A stretch of DNA of 64,000 nucleotides. Source: Brachionus manjavacas (lineage: Eukaryota > Rotifera > Eurotatoria > Ploima > Brachionidae). Each line of letters opens with the position of its first letter. Position 1 is the stretch's first letter. The notes beneath the pieces are model-generated. The model ran no database searches. It saw only the letters and a list, made by a program, of their open reading frames with translations, and was not told where the DNA came from. The stretch lies in the NCBI GenBank assembly GCA_019054805.1, contig JAHQIY010000002.1, positions 6,386,001 through 6,450,000 on the forward strand, in the 5' to 3' direction. Position numbers and translations under genes: made by a program. Shown here piece after piece: positions 1 through 11,888 of this stretch.

Positions 1-312
1 TAAAGTGTTTAGCAAAATCTAAAATAACAAATTTTTAACTAAAATCAAAAAAAATGGTCGAAAAAAAAAGAATTAGCTAAACGTTCCAACAAAGCAACAA
101 CATCAAATTTCTAAAAAAAGAATTTTAAAAAATTTTACAAAAAACAATCTTTTTTTAAATTAAATTATAGCGATGGAAAACATGGTACTTAATTTATCTT
201 ATATATTGATCGTAGAGTGTAGTGTGATAGTTTGTTTTTTTTTTGCTTTTTTTTTTTGAAAATAATAAATAAAATAAAAGATAGAAAGAATTTTTATTCT
301 AATTGATCCAGT

Positions 313-1948
313 CTATGTTTGAGCTTGGACCAATTGGTGCATTTGCTGTTGTTGTTGCTGCAACATTTGATGCTGCTGTTGCTGTTGTTGCTGTTGGTTC
401 TCTTGGCTATACTCTCTATTGTCGATGGCTTTTAAATCGGCCGCGTTAAAACTTCCCTCGGTCTGGTACTCAGCGACATACAAGTGGGGGTCAATGACCT
501 TTGGTATTGGTTTAATTTCGGTTCCCAATTCTTGTTCGATTTTGTGCAAGGCAAATCTAAGACAAAAACTAAATCGAGGCGCTGAATTTTATTAGTGACA
601 AGTTACCTGTCATCATAGGTGATTAGATTGATGGCAATGCCCAAGTGTCCGAATCTACCTGATCGACCGATACGATGCAAGTAAGTCTCGGACATTTTTG
701 GAAAGTCGAAGTTAATGACCACGTTTACGGCTTGAATATCAATGCCTCTGGTGAACAAGTCAGAGCATACCAAGTTACGGCAAGCACCGTTTCGGAAATC
801 GTGGAAAATTCTGTTACGGTGATCTTGGCGCATTTTGGCATGGATGTAAAAGCAAGAGTAGCCAAGTTCAGTTATTTTTTTGGCTAAAAGCTCAACTCGT
901 TGAGTCGAATTGCAGAAAATTATTGACTGATTTATTTGTAATTTAGAAAACAAGGTGTTCAAGCAGTGCACTTTTTGTTTCTCTTGGACATAGGCGTAGT
1001 ATTGAGTAATGCCTTTAAGGGTCAATTCTTCCATAAGGTTTATTTCATACGGATTGTGCATATGTTTTTTCTTTAATGAAATATTTGTTTTTAAAAAATT
1101 GTTTAAAAATGTGCCTAAAGAAAAAAAGAATTACAATAAAAGCGTCCACAGTACACGGGAAGGTAGCCGAATAGAGCAAAATTTGTCTATCCGGTTGTAA
1201 ATAGCTGATCACTGAGTCTAGCATGTTTTTGAAGTCCTGGGACAACAATTTGTCCGCTTCGTCCATAACAAGCATGTTGCAATTGTCCATAACAGCAAGG
1301 CCTTTCTTCATCAAGTCCAAAATACGGCCTGGAGTGGCGATTACTACATGGACTGTCTGTTGCAGACGCATGATGTCTTCTTTCAAGTTGGTGCCACCAG
1401 TAGTGGCCATAACCTTGCATCCCATATGCTTGGATACTTCAATGCATATTTGACTTGTTTGCAAAGCTAATTCACGAGTTGGCACGATGATCAGTGCTTG
1501 AATTTTGTCCTTAGTGGTGTCAATGCGCTCAAGAATTGGAATCAAATAGGCACCAGTTTTTCCAGTGCCGTTTTTGGCTCTGGCCAAAATGTCGCGACCA
1601 GTCAAAGCGATCGGAATGCTTGCCTCTTGAATTGGTGATGGATTTTCCCAACCTTTCTCGAAAATGCCCATCAATAGCTCTCTCTTGAGACAATAGTCCT
1701 CGAACTCGTGTCCCTTGGTCGCCGTAACATCCTAAAAACATACTCCTAAGTAACCGGCAGTGAAAAAATATTTTTAAAAAACATACAGTAGTTTTGACCC
1801 GTCGGTCTTTTGCAGGCAAGCTAAGTTTGGTCTTCCAGCCAGTTTCGTTTTCTCTTAAGAAAAAAAGAATAGAAATTTTTGTGAAACTTGGACACAAATG
1901 GGTGACATACTTGATCTCATTAGCTACGTTTTGTGTATCCATGGTCAT
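313..1948 (-). CDS. DDX6: DDX6/Me31B/Dhh1-type DEAD-box RNA helicase
   Basis: ATP-dependent RNA helicase of the cytoplasmic mRNP/P-body family that promotes decapping and translational repression. Five exons on the minus strand: 1948-1911, 1853-1787, 1731-1135, 1070-607 and 556-313, totalling 470 codons (469 aa; vertebrate DDX6 is about 480). Introns are 50-64 bp with GT-AG ends. Visible motifs are AKNGTGKTG (Walker A), [25 protein letters not shown], and in RecA domain 2 IIFCNST, ARGxD-type FTRGIDIQ and [10 protein letters not shown]. The family hallmark [13 protein letters not shown] follows the third intron. The C-terminus after VAEYQTEG is unlike vertebrates: it carries two glutamine runs and ends [10 protein letters not shown] second in-frame ATG lies two codons downstream (1942), so either Met could start. 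The assignment is firm; the exact start is slightly uncertain. Confidence 0.96.
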
Positions 1949-2680
1949 AATATTCTAAAACAGTCTTTTTCAAAATGTTTTTTTATCTAAACTCATTTGA
2001 AAAGTGTTAGAAGAAAAGCTTAATAAAATAAAATTAAAGCCAAAGAGAATTTTAAAATTTAATTTTAAGCTGAAGTTAGAACAGCCAGTTGGTTTTTAAT
2101 GAAACAATTTTTTGGCTTGGCTTTCTTTGCTTTAAAATCATCTTCTATTTTAAACCATTGTTGTTTGATTTTAATTGCACAATCAGTTTGGTTTGATTGA
2201 CTTGAGAGAGCGTGTGAGATTAAGCTAAATCGACAAAGAGATGTTCAGCTGAACCACTTGGCCAAAAGTGAATGCAAGTAGTTTTTGAAATAAAGAACGC
2301 TTTGAAAGCCAAAATCAATTTGAATCAAAGCGTGTAAAATCTCTCTGACGACTACTTACATTTTATGAAAATAAAATTTTTTTTTATTTTTTCAACTCGA
2401 TTTCAAAATTACTTCGTATTTGTTCTTCCATTTCTGTTTTATTCTAATGCAAGTAAATGTAAAAAATTAGCAAATTCGTGCAAATGCAACTTTATTTGTT
2501 TGTTGATAGTTGATTCATATGAATTGCAAATGTCGCTTTATAAATTACTATATCCCTGAATTATTATCGATAGGTTAAGGCACCCTCTATTAAAATTCAT
2601 AATTTTAATCATTATGATCAACAAAAAAGTTGTTAAGGTTTAAATTTTTATTTTGAAAATGAAATTTGATTTAAAATTAT
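1949..2680. other. Gene-free stretch upstream of the helicase
   Basis: AT-rich spacer between the DDX6 start and the 3' end of the small GFGRG-repeat gene. It should contain the DDX6 promoter and 5' UTR. I see only short AT-biased ORFs with no recognisable protein and no clear motif. Confidence 0.5.
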
Positions 2681-2926
2681 TTATCCTCGCCAAAATCCAA
2701 GACCAGGTCCCCATCTTCCGAAGCCTCCTCGGCCAAAACCTCTTCCAAATCCAAATCGGCCAAAGCCTCTTCCGAATCCAAAACCTCTTCCAAATCCTCT
2801 TCGGCCAAAACCTCTTCCAAATCCTCCTCTGAAGCCCAATCTTCCTCTTCCAATTCTTCCTTCCACCATTGAACTACCTATTAAGGCAATTATCATAAAT
2901 AGTGCAAAAAAATGTTTGAAGTTCAT
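2681..2926 (-). CDS. Short secreted Gly/Phe/Arg-repeat peptide
   Basis: Single-exon gene of 81 codons. The first ~23 residues (MNFKHFFALFMIIALIGSSM...) are a clear signal peptide: charged start, hydrophobic core, small residues at the cleavage zone. The mature part is almost entirely repeats of GFGRG/GRGFGR, with Arg at regular spacing and aromatic Phe between Gly pairs, ending GPGLGFWRG. It has no Cys. The composition resembles cationic Gly-rich secreted peptides (antimicrobial-like or structural cuticle/shell-type), but none can be named from sequence alone. The coding DNA is far richer in G+C than its surroundings because of the Gly/Arg codons, which supports selection on the protein. It lies between the helicase and the acyl-CoA dehydrogenase and is expressed independently on the minus strand. 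Confidence 0.75.
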   Translation of the reverse strand: MNFKHFFALFMIIALIGSSMVEGRIGRGRLGFRGGFGRGFGRRGFGRGFGFGRGFGRFGFGRGFGRGGFGRWGPGLGFWRG

Positions 2927-3494
2927 CTCGTTTTTTGTTCCGCTTTAATGATTATTATTTGACAAAAATAGTTTTATTTATATATTTTAAAAGGCTAAAT
3001 TTGTAACTTTAAATTAATTCCATTCCATTTAAAATATTTATTAAAATTAGGCCGCTTTAAAAATTAAATTTGTTTCAGTTTTTTTTTTAAATCTCATATT
3101 TTTAGAATAAAAAATATTTTTTTTTAATAAAACAAAAATTTTATGCTATTTTAAAAATGATCAGATAAAATGCAATTATTAATTTTAAATCAAAAAAACC
3201 TTTTATACGTTTGGCGCCAGAAAAAATGAGTGAGTCATTTTTAAATAAATAATTAGAAAACAGATAGATTTTTTTTTAGAATTAATTAGGTTATTGATAT
3301 TCGAAATTTAAATAAAAAACTTTCAAAAACTGAAAAAATATATATTGGACTTTAATCTCAAAACACAACCTATAAATTTTTAAATAATTAAGTTCAAGGC
3401 GTTCAAAAATAAATTATAATATTTTTGTATAATTAATAGACTTTGCTTTTGGAAAAATTAAATAAATTAAAAAAATTCAATAAAATATCTAAAT
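2927..3494. other. Divergent intergenic spacer
   Basis: AT-rich spacer between the starts of the minus-strand secreted peptide and the plus-strand acyl-CoA dehydrogenase. It is a likely shared upstream region for the two divergent genes. No individual site is recognised. Confidence 0.4.
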
Positions 3495-4851
3495 ATGCTT
3501 AGAGCCATTCAAAAGAGCCATCTTTTGGCACCGCTTGTTACCGGAAATAGCATCTGTCGTCCTATATCTCAGATGCAATCAATAAACTTCAGTGATACCC
3601 ATCAAATGTTAAAAAACACTTGCAAAGAGTTTGTAGACAAAGAACTGCTGCCTTTGGCTGCCAAAATTGACAAAACTAGCGAGTATCCTGTTGAAATTGT
3701 GAGAAAAATGGGAGAATTAGGTCTGATGGCCGTAGATATACCCGAAAAGTATGACGGTGCTGGTTTGGATTATCTTTCATATGCGATCGCAATGGAAGAA
3801 ATTAGTCGAGGATGTGCTAGTACCGGCGTTATAATGTCAGCTCATAATTCACTCTATTTGGGACCTATTTTTAAATTTGGAAATGAAAAACAATTAGAAA
3901 AACATCTAAGGCCTTTTACTAAAGGAGATAAAATTGGTTGTTTTGCACTATCCGAGCCTGGCAATGGCTCTGACGCCGGCGCCGCATCGACAACAGCAGT
4001 GGATAAAGGAGATCATTGGCTCCTAAATGGAACAAAATCTTGGATCACCAATGGATACGAGTCAGAAGCAACAGTTGTTTTTGCCACGACTAATAAGGCT
4101 CTCAAACACAAAGGAATAAGCGCCTTTATTGTTCCGAAACCTCATGAGGGTCTTAGTTTGGGAAAAAAAGAAGACAAACTTGGAATTAGGGCCTCATCGA
4201 CGTGTAATCTCATTTTTGATGAGTGTAAAATACCAAAGGAAAATTTGCTCGGAAAACCTGGTGAAGGCTTTAAAATTGCTATGACAACTTTGGATGCAGG
4301 TCGAATTGGCATAGCCTCTCAAGCATTGGGTATCGGCCAGGCTGCATTGGACTGTGCAGTCGATTATGCCAAAAAGAGAGTAGCTTTTGGAAAAACAATC
4401 GCTAACTTGCAAGCCATTCAAGTATTAAATAATTTTTTTATATTTAATTTTTTTATTTTTTATAATTTATTTTAAAGTTTAAAATTTTTTAAAATTAAGA
4501 TGAAAATAGCCGATATGGAGACAAGATTGGAATCTGCTAGGTTGCTGACATTTAAAGCTGCAGTTCTTAAAGACAACAAAATGCCTTTTACAAAAGTAGT
4601 TATTTTTTATATATAAATATTTAAGTTTTATTTTATTTTTAAAGGAAGCGGCAATGGCCAAATTGGCAGCATCCGAAGCAGCTACTTACATAGCTCATCA
4701 AGCGATTCAAATACTTGGCGGCATGGGCTTTGTGTCCGATATGCCGGCTGAAAGACATTACCGAGATGCTAGAATCACTGAAATATATGAAGGAACTTCC
4801 GAAATACAGCGAATTGTGATTGCTGTAAATGTTTTAAAAGAATATAATTAA
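3495..4851 (+). CDS. ACADS: Short-chain specific acyl-CoA dehydrogenase, mitochondrial
   Basis: FAD flavoprotein catalysing the first step of beta-oxidation of butyryl-type CoA esters in the mitochondrial matrix. Three exons, 3495-4421, 4500-4595 and 4645-4851, all joined in phase 0, give 410 codons (409 aa; family about 412). The first ~25 residues ([14 protein letters not shown]...) look like a mitochondrial presequence. Family signatures are [22 protein letters not shown], the helix [18 protein letters not shown] at the start of exon 2, and [19 protein letters not shown], where the Glu of [10 protein letters not shown] is the catalytic base in short- and medium-chain enzymes. The introns are 78 and 49 bp. 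The open frame running past 4421 is read-through into intron 1. Divergent from the upstream secreted peptide gene. Confidence 0.96.
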
Positions 4852-7526
4852 AAATCGAATTTTTATCCATTTTGTAAATTAAGAGCAAAATAACTATTTA
4901 ATTAAAAAACTTTAAATAAAATGCTTTTTGTAATATTTCAAAAAATAATTTTAGGTTATTTGAAATTTGCTAATGGTTTAAAAATTTAACTGGAATATTT
5001 GATTTTTGAGTAAGTTCACGAAAATTCTGTTTAGGATAAAGATTTTAATTTTAGCAACACCAATTAGTAATATTTGATTGCTTTGATTAGCAGCTTTTTG
5101 CTTGAATAATTTTTATTCAGCAAGATTGGCACCTTATTTTATAAAACAGGAATAAGACTAGAATTAAATAAATTGATTACGAAAAAAATAAAAAATGTAC
5201 ATGTTAACTATAATAAAATTTTATTACTCAAAATTAAAAACATAAAAATTACGCTTTTTAAAAAATTAAGGATGGTCTTAATTAATAGTTAAACAGTTTA
5301 TTAATTGATTTTTAACGCTTGAAGCTCGACTCTTTTGCCTTTCAGTTAAAAAATATTTTATCAAATGCATAGAAGATTTCAGGCTCAAAATAATTAAAAT
5401 AAATATGTGGATTAGTATTATCAGTTCAAACTTTTAATAATTTAAATTTATGCTAAAAATTATTAAATCAAGTCTTTCTATTTTTCAATTTGGTATCGTT
5501 TGAGAAAATTTTTTTTTCTAAAATCCTTCTAAAATTTTCAAGAGCTTTTAGATATTATTGTACTTGAATGTTGTCTCTGTTCTCACTTTTGTCTTTTTTG
5601 AACACTAAAAAGTCGATATATTATAGATTATCATTCTATAAGTATAGTATACTTATAGAATGATAATATAAGTCACTCATCGATTGACATTAAAATTTTA
5701 CTATTTACCCACTCATCAGAAGCTTTTGATACTTGATTTTAAGCTCGTCAAAATGAAAGGTTAAAGCATTAAATTAAATGAATTTAATGAAACCATCGAT
5801 ATTTTGAACAAAAAACTAAATATCGAATTCAATACTTTTGATACTTTTAGATACTTAACTTTTGATATTAAACATTATTTGATCTTTTAGCTAAATATTA
5901 AGTTTTTAATCAAATTTAGAAAGAGTATCAAGCTATCTATTTTGATATCTGAAATTAACTATTATTGGTATTTTTCAAACGATACCTCCGATATATTGTA
6001 TCGGTATCGAGATAAGATTAATTAAAAAGTAATTAAGAATCAGAAATTTAGTTTCTCTCTTTTTTTTTTTCAGTTTGATTTATTTTTAAATCCAACAATA
6101 AGCATATTATCAATTAGATAAAAAAATTTAGAAAAATTTACTTTAAAAACGTGTCAATCAAGTGTCTAAAAAAATCATTGAATATCTAAGACTACTTGAG
6201 CTTAAAGCAATGTAGTAGCTAGATGATTTTTTAAAACTGTTTTTTTTTTCAACGTTTTTAGCTTTTAGCCTTATCTTTTACTGTTTTAAAAATATTTTCA
6301 AAATTATAAACAAATTTTGTGCATAAAATAATTAATTGAGAATAAATAATAGAAAAACACTGCTTTAAAAAAATAATCAAGAACAAAGAGACAATTTTAC
6401 TACAAATGCAAATAACACAAATGAAGATTCAAAGAGAAGATATCTGAAGTTCATGTATGGAATCTTGAATGGAGAAAAGATTTATTGCTTATTTGATTCA
6501 CTAATTCTAAAGCTAATTGATGTATTTAATGTTGTTGAGAATAGTAAGTAAAAATGATACAAATTCATAAATAAGATAGTACATAGGATAAATATTAATG
6601 TTAGATGCTTCAGTACTTAAGATATGGTAATTGAGTATAACTAGATAAAAATGGATCCAAAGAAGAGAAAGGGTGAAACAGTGATTGCAGCACCAGTTAA
6701 TCTTTACCATTTAATAAAAATGGCACTAGGATTAAATAAAGCAACAGTCCAAAGAAAAAAAAATTACTCAATTACATTTTAAAATTTAAATAGGAAAGTA
6801 TTTAACTACCCGTAGAACGAAAAACACCATCAAAATTCAAAAATTTTCAAGATATTATAAAAAATTTGACTAAAGAAATTTTAATTAAGCCTTTTTTATA
6901 TAAATTTTCGTTTTCCAGACAAATAAAAATATTAAAATCTAATTTAAAAAAAATCTTTTAAAATGTAATAAAGCTTTTCTTTGAAAATCTTAAAGTAATT
7001 GTTACTAAAAAACAAAAATTAATTAAATAAAAAAGAACACGCGTTTTTCAAGCGTTTTAACGAGTGACTATTCGTAAGATCATTTTTGGTATGTCAATCG
7101 CAGCATTAAAATTAAACCATAACACAAATTCATCGAAGAATAAATAACACAAATTATTACAGGAAAATTAAAAAATCAATTAATTTTGCAATAGATTGTT
7201 TGATACCAATTCAAAATTTTACATGTATGAGTCTAACAACTCATTTCTCAATCCAAACTTTTTGATTTTTTCTGTCAAATAACTTGGAAAACTGTATGTG
7301 AGGAGAATTAGACATTATGCAGCATTAATACATCATTTTTGGTATGGAAAAGCTTAACTATAACTCAGAGCGATGAAAATATGAAAATAAAAATTTTAAT
7401 TCAAAAATTTTTTTTAAAGAGCTTTTAAATCATTTTTTTTCAAAATTAGTGAAATTTTTTGTTAGATTTGTGCGCAAATATAATTTTTATTTAATAAAAA
7501 AATACTAAATTAATCACTCTGGGGTT
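4852..7526. other. Long gene-free AT-rich spacer
   Basis: 2.7 kb between the convergent ends of ACADS and MCCC2. It holds a near-perfect hairpin at 5627-5667 and, at 5700-6010, several loosely repeated TTTGATAC/GATAC words. Otherwise I see only AT-rich DNA with short ORFs of biased composition. No gene is supported. Confidence 0.5.
5627..5667. repeat. 20-bp perfect inverted repeat with 1-bp loop
   Basis: Arms 5627-5646 and 5648-5667 are exact reverse complements (ATTATCATTCTATAAGTATA and its complement) around a single G at 5647. It could be a cruciform, the tip of a degraded MITE, or a palindromic binding site. Confidence 0.85.
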
Positions 7527-9537
7527 TTACATTCTGAAAACACCAAAATTGGTATCTTTGATTGGAGCATTTAAAGCTGCGCTTAAACTCAACCCTAAAA
7601 CATTTCTTGTTTGAGCCGGATCAATTATTCCATCATCCCAGAGACGTGCCGTCGAATAATACGGACTCCCTTCTTTTTCAAATTTTTCAATAATTGGTCT
7701 CTTAATTTTATGCTCTTCCTCTTGAGTAAACTAAAATATTAAAAATTGAAGTTTTTCAAGATTAATTCTTTTGACAATTACATTTTTTCCTTCTCGTTCT
7801 CTTTGTTCTTTGGCTACTGTTGCCAGGACCGAAGCGGCTTGTTCACCACCCATCACCGATATCCTTGAATTCGGCCACATGTACATAAATCGCGGACTAT
7901 AAGCTCTTCCGCACATGCCATAATTGCCGGCACCATAGCTGCCGCCAATGACCACGGTGAATTTGGGCACTTGGGCCGAAGCAACTGCAGTGACCATCTT
8001 GGCACCGTGTTTAGCTATTCCACCTGCTTCAACATCGCGACCAACCATAAAACCAGTAATATTCTGCAAGAAAACCAAAGGAATATTTCGCTTTGCACAG
8101 AGTTCAATGAAATGAGCAGCTTTTAAAGCAGCTTCGGCAAAAAGCACGCCATTATTTGCCAAAATTCCGATCGGATAGCCAAACAGCCTGGCATAGCCCG
8201 TCACAATCGTCTCGCCGTAATTGGCTTTGAACTCGTCAAATCGGCTACCATCAACAATTCGAGCTATTACTTCTCTAACATCGAATGTTTTCATTAAATT
8301 TTCACTCACAATTCCGTATAATTCTTCGGCAGGATAAATGGGTTCTTCACTTTGAACTCTTTTAATTTGTGGATTTTTTACCAAATTGAGATTGCTGACT
8401 ATTCGTCTTAGAATATCCAAAGCATGCTCATCGTCCAAAGCATAATGATCTGTAACACCAGATATTTTGCAGTGTAGATCTGCGCCACCCAAATCTTCAG
8501 CTGATACGGTCTCACCAGTTGCTGCCTTGACCAGTGGAGGTCCGCCTAAAAATATTGTTCCTTGGCGTCTAACAATTACATTTTCATCGGACATGGCTGG
8601 CACGTAAGCTCCACCGGCTGTACAACTGCCCATTACTGCAGATATCTTAAAAAAACATTATTTTAATAGAAAAATGTCTTTTTTTGAAGAAAAAAAACTT
8701 GTGGAATTCCTAGAGCTGACATGTTTGCTTGGTTGAAAAAAATTCTCCCAAAATGATCTTTGTCTGGAAACACTTCAGCTTGATTTGGCAAATTAGCACC
8801 ACCACTGTCGACTTTTTACAATAAAGTTAAATTACAGTGAAGATGATTCTATTTACCTAAATAAATGCACGGCAGTTTATTTTCCATGGCGATTTCTTGA
8901 GCCCTTAAGTGCTTTTTGACTGTCATTGGGTAATAAGTACCACCTTTGATTGTGGCATCATTGGCAACTATCATACATTCTTGACTTTTTTTTAGTTTAG
9001 AAAATATCATGTAATTTTTTTGATTCTACCCTTGTATTGTGCCAATTCCAGTAATGATACCAGCTGAGCAAATTTCATCATGACCGTACATGTTCATAGC
9101 AGCTAGCTGCGATAATTCAAGAAATGGGGAACTTATTTTATTTTTTTTAACAATTTAGTTTATTCAAAAAATTGATAATATTTATTTTACTTTGAATCAA
9201 GTAAATATTTAATTCTGTCTCTGGCAAGAAGCTTTCCTTTGCTAAGATGTCTTTGACGCGCTTTTTCACTGCTTTTTCCCCCTGAAATAACATAGCTAGT
9301 AGTGGCATTCAATTGATCAACAAGTCTTTTCATTTGACCATAGTTTTCCTAAAATTTTAGTTAATAATTAAGAAAATTAATTAAAATTTTATTTTTAAAG
9401 ACTTTGAATGATTGAGATTCGGGATCGCAAAGGGTTTTGAGATGTGGACCAACAAAAGAACTATTGCATCGCCAAGAACTTGTCCATGATTTCAAGAATA
9501 ATCGTGGAAAAGCATTCGGTTTGGTTAAAATTTTCAT
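7527..9537 (-). CDS. MCCC2: Methylcrotonoyl-CoA carboxylase beta chain, mitochondrial
   Basis: Carboxyltransferase subunit that moves CO2 from carboxybiotin to 3-methylcrotonyl-CoA in leucine catabolism, in the mitochondrial matrix. Seven exons on the minus strand: 9537-9403, 9348-9191, 9131-9030, 8984-8857, 8811-8699, 8645-7782 and 7730-7527, totalling 568 codons (567 aa; human about 563). All six introns are 45-59 bp. The N-terminus is basic and Ser-rich, as expected for import. Diagnostic stretches are [91 protein letters not shown] and [11 protein letters not shown]. One intron has a weak donor (GTTTTTTT). The biotin-bearing alpha subunit is not in this window. Confidence 0.96.
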
Positions 9538-9911
9538 TATTCTTTATTCTGAAAAATTAAAAAATATAATTTACCAAATCCAAACTATATCAAGGTACTG
9601 TTGATTTTAGAAAAAAAAAGAGCAAAACTAATGAAAATTCATGGTAGATTTTATGGGTGTGTAACATCAATTTTAGTAAGCATTGAATCCAGTTTTGATT
9701 ATTTTAATAATTAACAAGAAAATAATTAGTTTGTTTGAATATTTAATATTTATTTGAATTGATCAAATTTAAATTGGCTGATTTGATGTAGCTTTGATTT
9801 AGTTTTTAGAATATTTTTTTTCAAAGAAAATTTTTATTTTTTTTTAAATAAAATAAAATAAAATTTACAAATTTAAATACAATATATATTAGAAAAAATT
9901 ATTATTAATTT
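9538..9911. other. Short intergenic spacer
   Basis: AT-rich spacer between the MCCC2 start and the FUT8 stop, both on the minus strand. It should hold the MCCC2 promoter and the FUT8 3' UTR. I see nothing distinctive. Confidence 0.4.
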
Positions 9912-11888
9912 TCAAAATGAATCTATGCTATTTTTTACTTTGTACGAAGGAAAAAGTCCCTCTTCATGAGTTCTCAAATTTTTTCCTTTAGAATAACCAT
10001 CCCAGTGGTTACCGGCAATGCCAATTAGATCACCTATTTTTAATTCTATTTCTCCAAGATCGGGCTTTGGTTTATGTTCCTGAACTGCAATTACATTGTG
10101 TCTCAATTGACCACCAAAATAATAAACATCGTCTAACGATTTGAAACGCCACGATCCATCTGGGTAGCGAGTCTGTTGAATTTCGTAAGCCATGCGACAA
10201 ACTTGAGATGAAAGAGTGCATACCAAAAAATCACACTGCGACAAAAAATATATATCGAGAATCACGCCTTGCGCGGATTCTGGGGAATATCTTTTATTTA
10301 ATGATGCAGTTTCTGCATTTATTTCATCACCAATAAAACTATAATCAAGATAACTAAAGCAAATTTAATTTAGATAATAAATTTCAAATAAAATTAAATA
10401 AAAAATTACCTTTCTCTTGCTTCTTTCAAAACAGATAAATCATCGGTAGCCAAGTAGACTGTTCTTATATTTTTAGTTGACGTTTTTAAGTCATGAAGAT
10501 CAAAAAATTCTTTAACATGGTTCATGTATTCGCTAAGTGCATGATACGAAGCTTCAGTGCCGACTTTGTCAGTTCTTCTCACGTGGACTCTGCAAAAAAA
10601 ATTAGGTTGGCAAAAAATTTCCACATTATTGTCATGCATACCCAACACAAGGTGTCCGGAATCCAGAAGTTTTTCTTTTTTCTTCAACGGTCTTGGAAAA
10701 TTTATGATTGAACCGCATCAGAAAGGCTAAAATTTGGCCTGCCCACCACACAAACGGGTCACCATGAAAGCGACTTAAAGAGTTCAAATATTTTTTTGGA
10801 ACAGTTAATGGAAAAAATTCGGGTTTTGCTGTTATCTCATCTATAATTGGCAAATGTATTACATCAGCTGTTTCAAATCTATTGCCTTGATAATAAAATT
10901 ATTTTATTTGTTTTAGAAAATTATTAATAATTTAAAAAGAAAATTTAATCTTTTACCATCCCATCCAACACCATAATCGCTTATTTTGGTACATTTTTCG
11001 CTCAATGGTTTAAAATATGCTTCATAACCATTAGGGTTGTAGCGCCATCCACTTGAGTCCAGTAAAAGGGTACGATTCAAGAAGTAGGATGTAATAAAAC
11101 AGTACATCACATGATGCATTTGACATCCGAAACCACATGACTTATTTAAATCACAAACAAGTTTTTTTTGCTTTCCACAATCAGGAGGATTCTGCAGTTC
11201 GTGAAATTCTCTCTGAATTTTAAGCGCTAAGGAATCGGCTTCCAGTTTTCGCCAATCTCCTAAGCTATCACTAGTTGATAAATTGTACATTTCTACAAGT
11301 AAAAGACTACAAATAGATAAATAAAAAAAAATTAAATAGAATGTGTTTATTTACTTTATTCTTTCATTGAAATTATTTTCGATAAAAGAAATTTTTGGCT
11401 CTAATGAAGAATCTCTTTTTAATTTGAGGAGTTGATTATTGACAAAGTAAGATAGGTCCTTGATGTCATCGTAGACTTTGCGTCTTAAATTTTCGAAATT
11501 TTCGCTGGGATCTTAAATTTTAATTTAAATTGAAGATTTTCTAAAATTCTGAAATCTTAATTACTTTGGTTGTAACTGATAAGATTTTCAGTATTGCTTG
11601 CATGATTTCTTAACAATTTTTTTTTTTTTAAATTGAAAAATAAACAAATTTTAATTTTTACTTAAAACTTTTAATGATGACTTGATTTTCTAAATTTTTG
11701 ATTTCTAGATTAGACAGCTGTTTTTCAGCTTCCTTAATTCTTTGCTGTAAAATTTGAACTTCATTTTGGACATGATGTAGTGTTTCTTTTTTCGGCTGAA
11801 TAAAATTTTTATTCGATAAAATAAACCATAGGCCAAAGAACCAAATGAAAACAAAAAAAATCGAAAATTTGATAAGAATCTGCTTCAT
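9912..11888 (-). CDS. FUT8: Alpha-1,6-fucosyltransferase (core fucosylation of N-glycans)
   Basis: Golgi type II membrane enzyme transferring fucose from GDP-fucose to the innermost GlcNAc of N-glycans. Seven exons: 11888-11662, 11608-11565, 11511-11355, 11306-10957, 10885-10642, 10589-10410 and 10353-9912, giving 548 codons (547 aa; human 575). The order is a short cytosolic MKQ, a transmembrane anchor (ILIKFSIFFVFIWFFGLWFI), a coiled-coil stem rich in Glu/Lys/Gln, the GT23 domain and a C-terminal SH3 domain. Catalytic motifs are HVRRTDKVGTEA, ATDD and SSQVCRMAYE. Paired Cys match the family (NPPDCGKQKKLVCDLNKSCG, CGFGCQMHHVMYC). SH3 signatures include GDLIGIAGNHWDGYSKG. Introns are 48-71 bp. 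Confidence 0.96.

Noticed and set aside
675-1453. Plus-strand ORFs over the helicase
   Set aside because: Antisense reading of DDX6 exons, with no independent family match.
6513-6710. 65-codon minus-strand ORF in the ACADS-MCCC2 spacer
   Set aside because: Hydrophobic Ile/Tyr/Leu-rich composition expected of AT-rich random sequence; no signal or family.
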